Under the pieces are notes generated by a model, which saw only the letters and a program-made list of their open reading frames with translations, ran no database searches and was not told the origin of the DNA. Shown here piece after piece: positions 24,827 to 31,726 of a stretch of 64,000 bases of DNA; position 1 is the stretch's first letter; each line of letters begins with the position of its first letter. Source of the stretch: Verrucomicrobiaceae bacterium. GTDB taxonomy: Bacteria; Verrucomicrobiota; Verrucomicrobiia; Verrucomicrobiales; Akkermansiaceae. The position numbers and the translations under genes were made by a program. The DNA lies in NCBI GenBank assembly GCA_027491155.1, contig JAIXWR010000023.1:1-64000 (forward strand), in the 5' to 3' direction.

Positions 24827-25858
24827 ATGTCGATCCGCCGTCTTGCGCTCGTGGTCCTGCCGCTGGTCTCTTCAAGTCCGGCGCCCGGCTCCGGGGAAGT
24901 CGCCGCCCTGGCCGCGGAGGTGAGGCCGCAAGGATGGATCGTCTTCTCCGCAAGATCGGAAGCCGGGGACTGGGACCTGTTCCTGATGCGGCCCGACGGA
25001 TCGGGCCGGCGCAACCTGACCGGCACCCCCGATGCGAACGAGACCTATCCTCTCTTCTCCCGCGACGGCACGCGGCTGCTCTATCGCCGGCTGGCACGCG
25101 GCGAAGGGGTTTCCGGGAACGACTACGGTCGGCAGGGCGTGCCCGTGGTCGCGGACAGCAACGGCGCGAATGCGAAGGTGCTGGGCGGCGAGGGCGAGTT
25201 GCCCTGGGCAAGCTGGAGTCCGGACGGGAAGTCGTTCGCCACGCTCGACGTGAAAGGCATCCACCTCGTCGATGCCGCGACGGGAAAGGTGTCGCGCACC
25301 TTGAAGCGCGGCGGCTTTTTCCAGCAGGTCACCTGGTCGCCGGACGGGCAGTGGCTCAGCGGCGTGGCGAACAGCTTCGGCACCAGCTGGAGCGTCGCGC
25401 GCATGGACGTGCAGACCGGCGCGGCAAACGCCGTGAGCACCACGGACAACTGCACTCCCGACTGGTTCCCGGACAGCCGGCGCATGATCTTCGCCAACCG
25501 CCACGCCTCCGATATCGCGCTGGGCAAGTCCGGCTGGACGCAGCTCTGGATGGCCGGGGCCGACGGGAAGGATCCGCAGCTCGTGTATGCGGAGGATGGC
25601 CGCCACATCTACGGCGGCCACGTTTCGCCCGATGGCAGCTACGTGCTCTTCACCGGCAACGTGAAAGAGGACGGCGACCCGGAGAACGGCGGCGCGCCGA
25701 TGGCCCTGATGCGACTCGCCGACGCACCGGTTATCGGCGGCGACAGCGCCGTCTTGAAGAAGCTCCACCCCGACGCCAGGCGCGGCCCGGTCCTCACGCT
25801 GCCTGCGGGCTTCGAACCCTGCTGGACCGCCAGCGAAAAACCCGCGACCCCGCCATGA
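24827..25858 (+). CDS. Secreted TolB-like beta-propeller protein (WD40-like PD40 repeats)
   Basis: A 343-residue protein with a signal sequence (about 1-28) and repeated PD40-type blades: FSARSEAGDWDLFLMRPDGSG, ASWSPDGKSFATLD, VTWSPDGQWLSGV, DWFPDSRRMIFAN and HVSPDGSYVLFTGN. It should fold as a six-bladed TolB-type propeller, a scaffold for protein or ligand binding. No peptidase domain follows, so it is not a prolyl oligopeptidase. Its stop overlaps the next gene's ATG (ATGA at 25855-25858), which starts a tightly packed five-gene run through the MBOAT and AlgX-like genes. A role in that surface module is inferred from context alone. Confidence 0.78.
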   Translation: MSIRRLALVVLPLVSSSPAPGSGEVAALAAEVRPQGWIVFSARSEAGDWDLFLMRPDGSGRRNLTGTPDANETYPLFSRDGTRLLYRRLARGEGVSGNDYGRQGVPVVADSNGANAKVLGGEGELPWASWSPDGKSFATLDVKGIHLVDAATGKVSRTLKRGGFFQQVTWSPDGQWLSGVANSFGTSWSVARMDVQTGAANAVSTTDNCTPDWFPDSRRMIFANRHASDIALGKSGWTQLWMAGADGKDPQLVYAEDGRHIYGGHVSPDGSYVLFTGNVKEDGDPENGGAPMALMRLADAPVIGGDSAVLKKLHPDARRGPVLTLPAGFEPCWTASEKPATPP

Positions 25859-26316
25859 GACCGTTCTTCCTCCCGCTCGTCGCCGCGCTTGTCCTCACGA
25901 CCTGCGAGAACTCCGGGCCGCGCGACGGCTCCGACGCCGAAGTCACCAAGCGCGGCAGCATCGAAGTCACCGCGCGCCTGCTCGAAGTGCCCGACGGCGC
26001 CATCTTCCAGCGCGACCTCTACAACTATGCGGCCATCCTGAAATACGAGGTCACCGCCGCGCACCGCGGCCCTCTGGCCGAAGGCGACGTCATTTACGTG
26101 GGCCACTACAACCCGTGGAAACCGCGCGCCGGGGCCGCCGACGGCAGGGTGAAGGACATCGGCGGCAACCTGCGGGAATTCCGCGCCGGGGTGCTGCACC
26201 GCATGGCGCTGGAAACCCCGCTGGACGAGCACTACCTCGGCGGCATCGTGGACAAATACTTCGACAGCCGCGAAGGTCCCGGCCATTGGGCGGTGTGGAC
26301 GAATGCGGCGGAATAG
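25855..26316 (+). CDS. Putative lipoprotein in the MBOAT cluster
   Basis: A 153-residue protein with a lipoprotein signal ending LVLTTC (Cys near 17) and a small beta-rich mature domain (VTARLLEVPDGAIFQRDLYNY, then VIYVGHYNPWKPR). The ATG overlaps the previous stop by four bases, and the MBOAT gene starts three bases after its own stop. Proteins of this size and style often accompany AlgI/AlgJ-like pairs in environmental bacteria, but I know of no assigned function. The YVGHYNPWKPR segment may be a functional loop. Confidence 0.65.
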   Translation: MRPFFLPLVAALVLTTCENSGPRDGSDAEVTKRGSIEVTARLLEVPDGAIFQRDLYNYAAILKYEVTAAHRGPLAEGDVIYVGHYNPWKPRAGAADGRVKDIGGNLREFRAGVLHRMALETPLDEHYLGGIVDKYFDSREGPGHWAVWTNAAE

Positions 26317-26319
26317 GCA

Positions 26320-27723
26320 GTGGTCTTCACCAGCTACATCTTCCTGTTCCACTTCCTGCCGCTGGTGCTGGCGGGAAACTTCGTGCTGCCGGAGCGCTGG
26401 CGGAATGCCTGGCTCCTTCTGGCCAGTTACGTCTTTTACGGTTGGGCGGAACCGCGCTTCCTGCTGCTGATGCTGGCGGTGACGCTCGCGGCGTATTCGG
26501 CGGGCGTCGTGATCGCGCGGTCGGAGCCCGGCTCGCGGCGGCGGCGGGTGGCGCTCACGGCGGCGGTCGCGGCCTGTCTTGGCGCGCTGGGCTTCTTCAA
26601 GTATTTCGACTTCGCGCTCGCCAATCTCGGCGCGCTCTCGCACCTGCTCGGCGGGCCGCGGTGGAGCGCGTGGGGCATCGTGCTCCCGGTGGGGATCTCG
26701 TTCTACACGTTCCAGGCGCTGAGTTACTGCGTGGATGTCTATCGCGGCCACGCGCGGCCGGCGCGTTCGCTGGCGGATTTCGCGTGTTACGTGGCGCTCT
26801 TTCCGCAGCTCGTGGCGGGGCCGATCGTGCGCTACGCGGCGGTGGCCGGGCAGCTCGTGGAACGGCGGGTGACGGTGCCGCATTTCGCCTCGGGCGTGGC
26901 GCTGTTCATCCTCGGCTTCTCGAAGAAAGTGCTGCTGGCGAATCCTCTCGGCAGCGTGGCGGACGCGGCGTTCGGGGCGCAGGCGCTCGACGCGGCGGGC
27001 GCGTGGTGGGGCTTGCTGGCTTACGCGCTGCAGATCTACTTCGATTTCTGCGGCTACTCGGACATGGCCGTGGGGCTCGGGCGCATGTTCGGTTTCGAGT
27101 TCATGAAGAACTTCGACGCGCCGTATCGCGCCGACAGCATCACGGACTTCTGGCGGCGCTGGCACATTTCGCTGGGCACGTTCCTGCGGGACTACCTCTA
27201 CATCCCGCTCGGCGGGAGCCGCGGCGGCACCGCGCGCACCTGCGCGAATCTCGCCATCGTGATGCTGCTCGGCGGGCTGTGGCACGGTGCGAACTGGACC
27301 TTCGTCGCGTGGGGCGCGTGGCACGGCGCGCTGCTGGTCGCCGAACGCTGGGCGGGGGAAAAGCCGGCCTACCGGAGGTTGCCGCGCGCGCTGCGGGTGG
27401 CGGCGACGTTCGGGCTGGTGCTCGGCTCGTGGGTGTGGTTTCGCGCGGATTCGCTGCCGGACGCCCTGGCCTTCTTCCGCTCCATGTTCGGCGGCGGGGA
27501 GACCTCGGAAATCACGGCATTGCTCGCGGGGCAGCTTTTCGGGCCGGGCAAGATCGCGGTCATGGCCGTGGCGGGCGCTTTGGTCTTCTCCGGCACGCAG
27601 GCGCACGAGTGGAGCGCGACGCTCACCTGGCCCCGGTTCGCGCTGCTCGTGCCGCTGTTCGTCCTCGCGGTGCTGGCGATGTTTGCGCAAGCGTCGAATC
27701 CGTTCCTCTACTTCCAGTTCTGA
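26320..27723 (+). CDS. MBOAT-family membrane O-acyltransferase (AlgI-like)
   Basis: A 467-residue polytopic protein of the membrane-bound O-acyltransferase family. GTG 26320 gives the standard N-terminus MVFTSYIFLFHFLPLVL. About eleven hydrophobic segments can be counted. Family blocks include GISFYTFQALSYCVDVYRG, AGPIVRY, FCGYSDMAVGLGRMFG, FWRRWHISLGTFLRDYLY and LGGLWHGANWTFVAWG. The last holds the catalytic His near residue 322, with another His in AWHGALLV. In the AlgI/DltB group the protein passes acyl, usually acetyl, groups across the membrane for transfer to exopolysaccharide. The AlgX/AlgJ-like gene follows directly, which supports polysaccharide O-acetylation. Confidence 0.93.
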   Translation: MVFTSYIFLFHFLPLVLAGNFVLPERWRNAWLLLASYVFYGWAEPRFLLLMLAVTLAAYSAGVVIARSEPGSRRRRVALTAAVAACLGALGFFKYFDFALANLGALSHLLGGPRWSAWGIVLPVGISFYTFQALSYCVDVYRGHARPARSLADFACYVALFPQLVAGPIVRYAAVAGQLVERRVTVPHFASGVALFILGFSKKVLLANPLGSVADAAFGAQALDAAGAWWGLLAYALQIYFDFCGYSDMAVGLGRMFGFEFMKNFDAPYRADSITDFWRRWHISLGTFLRDYLYIPLGGSRGGTARTCANLAIVMLLGGLWHGANWTFVAWGAWHGALLVAERWAGEKPAYRRLPRALRVAATFGLVLGSWVWFRADSLPDALAFFRSMFGGGETSEITALLAGQLFGPGKIAVMAVAGALVFSGTQAHEWSATLTWPRFALLVPLFVLAVLAMFAQASNPFLYFQF

Positions 27724-28806
27724 ATGAGCACGACCGCTGTCCATCGCTCTCTCATCGCCGCTTTCCTCGCGCTTCTCGCCGTCGTGCCGCTCGTGCAGAC
27801 GGTGGCGGAACTGCGACGCGATGATTCCCCGGTGGTGGCGCAGGTGTTCCGCGAACGACCCACGAAGGAATCGCTCGCGGCCTTCGAACGGCGGGTGGAG
27901 GACGCAAGCGTCGCGGCCAACGCGCTGCGGCCGTGGATGCAGGCGGCCCGGTTCTTCGGGCTGCATGAAAGCGGGGCGAAGGTGCTCGTGGGACGCGGCG
28001 GCCAGCTGTTCTATGCCCCGGGCGTCGATGGGATCACGCAGAGGGGCCGGAGCCTCGTGCCCGATGCGCTCGCCGCCACGGTGGCGTTTCGCGACGCCCT
28101 CGGCGAGCGCGGCATCCGGCTCATCGTGGTGCCGGTGCCGAACAAGGAGAGCGTTTATCCGCAGTGGCTCAGCCGGGCCTCGTCGCCGCCGGAGGGCATC
28201 ATCAATCCCGACGCCCGCGCCTTTCTCGAAGGTTGCGCTTCCGCCGGCGTGGAAGCGGTGGATCTGTTCGCCGCTTTCCGCGAGCCGGACCGCATGCCGT
28301 ATTACCTCGCCCATGACACGCATTGGTCGCCGCAGGGACTGGCCGTCGCCGCGCGTGCGGTGGCGGAGCGCGTGGGGCTGCGGGGCGACGTGGATTTCGA
28401 GACACGCGAAGTCACCGTCCGGACCCACGGCGACCTCGTGCGGATGATGCGCTCGCCCGTGATCGAAAGGCATCTCGTTCCGGAGCCGGTCACCGTCGGG
28501 CAGATCACCGCGCCGACCGACGCCGCGCCCTCCCCGGTGCTCGTGCTTGGCGACAGCTTCTGCCGCATCTTCCAGAACGACGAGCCGCGGAATGCCGGCT
28601 TCGTCTCGCACCTCGCGCGCGAACTGCGGATGCCTGTCGCCAGCCTCGTGAACGACGGTGGTGCCGCGACGCTCGTGCGGCAGGAGCTCCATCGCCGCCC
28701 GCAGCTGCTGGATCGCAAGAAGGTCGTGGTATGGGTCTTCACCGAACGGGATTTCCGCCTTGCCACCGAGGGCTGGCAGATCGTTCCACTTGCAAAGGGG
28801 CCATGA
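27724..28806 (+). CDS. AlgX/AlgJ-like SGNH O-acetyltransferase component
   Basis: A 360-residue protein with an N-terminal membrane anchor or signal (about 8-26) and an SGNH-like ALGX/ALGJ domain. The catalytic signature is DTHW at about 198-201 (Asp and His) and GDSF at 276-279 (Ser). PVPNKESVYP and VWVFTERDF are also family-like. It starts on the base after the MBOAT stop, so the two are coupled. The pair should work as in alginate acetylation: the MBOAT protein delivers the acyl group and this protein transfers it to polysaccharide in the periplasm. The polymer is unlikely to be alginate, since no alginate synthesis genes are seen. Confidence 0.88.
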   Translation: MSTTAVHRSLIAAFLALLAVVPLVQTVAELRRDDSPVVAQVFRERPTKESLAAFERRVEDASVAANALRPWMQAARFFGLHESGAKVLVGRGGQLFYAPGVDGITQRGRSLVPDALAATVAFRDALGERGIRLIVVPVPNKESVYPQWLSRASSPPEGIINPDARAFLEGCASAGVEAVDLFAAFREPDRMPYYLAHDTHWSPQGLAVAARAVAERVGLRGDVDFETREVTVRTHGDLVRMMRSPVIERHLVPEPVTVGQITAPTDAAPSPVLVLGDSFCRIFQNDEPRNAGFVSHLARELRMPVASLVNDGGAATLVRQELHRRPQLLDRKKVVVWVFTERDFRLATEGWQIVPLAKGP

Positions 28807-30062
28807 AATCCATCTTCCCGCTCTTGCTTCTTTCGACCGCTGCACTTGCGGATGAGCCCCCCGCTGCCGCGGTGACGGCGGTCACCGGCACGCCCGGTCT
28901 CGTGGCCTTCTGGGACTTCGTGAAGCGCGAGCCGGACGGGGCGCGCCGCTTCACCGCGCACGTGCCTGACGGCGCCCCGACGGATTACCCGCTCGATGCG
29001 GCGAACTATGTCAGGGATTACTGGGGCACGGGACGGGAGGCGACCCATGCGGATTTCCCGCAGCTCGGCCGGGGCCCGTTCGGGAACGCCATCCGCATCG
29101 TCAAGGAGACCGATCCGGACTTCCGGCCTTTCCTGTTCGTGCCGCGCGCGCGGCTGCATGACACGCCGCTGGACATCAAGGGCGCGGGCAGGTCGGTGAC
29201 CGTGGTGGTGTGGGCGATCCGCGAGAGCGGGAACCACGCGCTGGCGGGCATCTGGCACGAAGGCACCGACTTGAAGCAGAAGGAAACCGCCACCATCGCG
29301 AAGGTCGAGCGCGGGCAGCGGCAATACGCGTTGTTTGCCGGATTGAACAAGGAGGGCAGCGCCTGCGGGCACCTGTCGGAGAACGGCGCGGGCTCCTTCC
29401 GGAACAAGTATGCGCTGCACAAGTGCAACTCCGCGGGCGTGGCACCGGCCGTGCCCGCGGACTCGCCGGCGGAGGTGCTCGATGCCTCGTGGCAGTGCCT
29501 TGCGATGACCTTCGATCACGGGAAAGACGAACTCACCGGCTGGCTCAACGGGGTCTCCGGCGACCGCTGGCTCGATCAGCCGAAGAACGACAAGTTGATC
29601 GCTTCGGCTTACAACGCCTACATGCAGGCCCATTTTGCAAAGCTGCCCGGAAAGCAGGAAGGCGAGGACGAGACCTTCCCGGCCGACCAATGGTACGCGC
29701 CGCCCGAGGGCGAGCCGGTGAAAGTGGAAGTGCTGCGCGAATCCGGCGACGAGCGAGTGGAGCTGCGCGAGCATCGTTTCACGAAAATCGAGGTCACCCT
29801 GCGCGGCGGCAAAGAAGTCGCCCGCGACCTCGTGGCCCTGCGCCTGAATCCCTGGTGGTATCCGCACGACCTCCATGCGCCGCCGGACGCCCGGAGCGGC
29901 GGGCCTTTCACGATCGGCCGCGTCATCCACAGCAGCCGCGGCGTCGGCTTCACCGGTTGGATCGGCGGCGTGGCGGTCTTTGACCGTGCGCTCGGCGCGG
30001 ACGAGTTGGGGCGGCTGGCCGCGCTTGGCCGGAAGGGAAGCACCGCGGATCCCGCACCTTGA
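28803..30062 (+). CDS. Secreted LamG/concanavalin A-like protein
   Basis: A 419-residue protein with a signal peptide (about 1-16). Sequence such as GLVAFWDFVKREPDGARRF, then RSVTVVVWAIRES and ending GGVAVFDRALGADELGRLAALG, follows the pattern of LamG-like jelly-roll lectin domains widespread in PVC bacteria. ATG 28803 overlaps the previous stop by four bases. It may bind the polysaccharide handled by the MBOAT/AlgX pair, although no binding residues can be pointed to. A central region (about 190-330) is less typical and may be an insertion. The function is inferred from fold and neighbours. Confidence 0.7.
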   Translation: MKSIFPLLLLSTAALADEPPAAAVTAVTGTPGLVAFWDFVKREPDGARRFTAHVPDGAPTDYPLDAANYVRDYWGTGREATHADFPQLGRGPFGNAIRIVKETDPDFRPFLFVPRARLHDTPLDIKGAGRSVTVVVWAIRESGNHALAGIWHEGTDLKQKETATIAKVERGQRQYALFAGLNKEGSACGHLSENGAGSFRNKYALHKCNSAGVAPAVPADSPAEVLDASWQCLAMTFDHGKDELTGWLNGVSGDRWLDQPKNDKLIASAYNAYMQAHFAKLPGKQEGEDETFPADQWYAPPEGEPVKVEVLRESGDERVELREHRFTKIEVTLRGGKEVARDLVALRLNPWWYPHDLHAPPDARSGGPFTIGRVIHSSRGVGFTGWIGGVAVFDRALGADELGRLAALGRKGSTADPAP

Positions 30063-30136
30063 CGTCCGGACAGCGCGGGTGCCGTTCTGCCGATGTTGGG
30101 TTGCCAAGTTCGGCCAATCGGCTTCCATGGGAGGCC

Positions 30137-31720
30137 ATGAGCGCTTCTCCCTTCATCCGGCCTGCCCTGCGGCGGTTGTTTGCCGTCTTGCTTGCCTCGC
30201 CCCTGGCGGCCGGCGCGGCCGGGAAACCGAACATCGTCCTGCTGTTCGCCGACGACCTCGGACGCTACGCCTCGGCCTATGCCGATCCGAAGCTGCCTTC
30301 GCCGAACGACATCGTCCGCACGCCGGTGTTCGACCGCATCGCGGCGGAAGGCGCGCGCTTCGATCATGCCTTCGTTTCCGTGCCGTCGTGCACCCCGTCG
30401 CGCGGGGCGCTCTACACCGGCCGCCATTTCTTCCGGAACGGCTCGTTCTCGCAGCTCCACAGCCGCTGGACCAAGGGCGCGCCGGACCCGTCCGAGTCCA
30501 TTGTCGGGATGCCGGTGACCTTGCAAAAGGCCGGCTACCACATCGGCTGGAGCCACAAATGGCACATCCCCGAACGGCTGATGGGCGGGAAGCAACGCCA
30601 GTACTCGCCGGCCGGCCAGCGGATCAACAGCTACTCCGAAGTGCTGACGAAGAAGCCCGCCGCCCGCGAAGCGGTGCTGGATGAGGTGCGGAAGAACTTC
30701 CGGGCCTTCCTCGCCGACCGCAAGGAGGGCCAGCCGTATTTCTATTCCTTCAACCCGACCAACACCCACCGCACCTGGGTGCGCGGGTCGGGCAAGGCGC
30801 TGTGGGGGCTCGATCCCGACCAACTGAAGGGCAAGATCCCGCCCTTCCTGCCCGACAACGAGGTGGTGCGCGAGGACATCGCCGACTACCTGGGCGAGGT
30901 GATGGCCTTCGACGCGGCTTGCGGGGTGATCCTCGACGAGATCGCGAAAGCGGGCGAACTCGACCGCACGCTGGTGGTCGTCAGCGGCGATCACGGCGCG
31001 CCGGGCTTTCCGCGCGGGAAGTGCAACGTCCACGATTTCGGCTCCGGGGTGCCGCTCCTGCTGCGCTGGCCGGGAGCGATCGAAGCCGGCCGCGTGGTCA
31101 AGGTGCCGGTCTCGCTGATCGACCTCGCGCCGACCTTCCTCGCCGCGGCGGGTGCGGAATCGCCGGACGATCCCGACGGCCAGAACCTGCTGCCCGCGCT
31201 TGCCAAGGGCGGCGATGACACGTCGCTGCGGGGCTGGGCGCTGATCGGCCGCGAGGTGCATGTCGGCGGCGCGCGCGAGGGCTTCCTGCCCTATCCGGTG
31301 CGGGCCCTGCGGACGCCGGAGTTCCTGTATGTTAGAAATTTCAAGCCGGACCGCTGGCCGATGGGCGATCCCAAGGCGGCGGCCGGCGACGCGGTGCCGG
31401 ATGAGAAGGCGCTGAACGACACGCGCAGCGCCTTCGCCGACATCGATGCCTCGCCGACCAAGACCTGGCTGGTCCGGAACCGCTTCGCGAAGGGACTCGA
31501 AACGGTCCTCCAGCTCGGCTGGGAGAAGCGCCCGGAGGAAGAGCTCTACATCCTGGCCGAGGACCCGCACCAGCTCCGCAACGTGGCGGCGGATCCCGCC
31601 CGCGCGGAAACACTGGCGAAACTCCGCGGCCAACTCATGGCGGAACTGGAGGCGAAGAAGGACCCGCGGCTTACCGATGCGTTCGACCGGCCGCCTTACG
31701 TCGACAAGTCGCGGGAGTGA
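30137..31720 (+). CDS. Secreted formylglycine-dependent sulfatase (N-sulfoglucosamine sulfohydrolase-like)
   Basis: A 527-residue sulfatase with a signal peptide (about 1-30). The metal site begins NIVLLFADDLGRYAS, and the maturation motif CTPSRGALYTGR has Cys 85, to be converted to formylglycine. SHKWHIPE carries the Lys and His that contact sulfate, and VVVSGDHGAPGFPRGK the metal-binding Asp-His. The style is that of heparan N-sulfatase-like bacterial enzymes. It follows the LamG gene by 74 bases on the same strand and ends six bases before the convergent cytochrome fusion gene. It is the only sulfatase here on the plus strand and seems tied to the O-acetylation cluster. Confidence 0.92.
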   Translation: MSASPFIRPALRRLFAVLLASPLAAGAAGKPNIVLLFADDLGRYASAYADPKLPSPNDIVRTPVFDRIAAEGARFDHAFVSVPSCTPSRGALYTGRHFFRNGSFSQLHSRWTKGAPDPSESIVGMPVTLQKAGYHIGWSHKWHIPERLMGGKQRQYSPAGQRINSYSEVLTKKPAAREAVLDEVRKNFRAFLADRKEGQPYFYSFNPTNTHRTWVRGSGKALWGLDPDQLKGKIPPFLPDNEVVREDIADYLGEVMAFDAACGVILDEIAKAGELDRTLVVVSGDHGAPGFPRGKCNVHDFGSGVPLLLRWPGAIEAGRVVKVPVSLIDLAPTFLAAAGAESPDDPDGQNLLPALAKGGDDTSLRGWALIGREVHVGGAREGFLPYPVRALRTPEFLYVRNFKPDRWPMGDPKAAAGDAVPDEKALNDTRSAFADIDASPTKTWLVRNRFAKGLETVLQLGWEKRPEEELYILAEDPHQLRNVAADPARAETLAKLRGQLMAELEAKKDPRLTDAFDRPPYVDKSRE

Positions 31721-31726
31721 GCCGCT

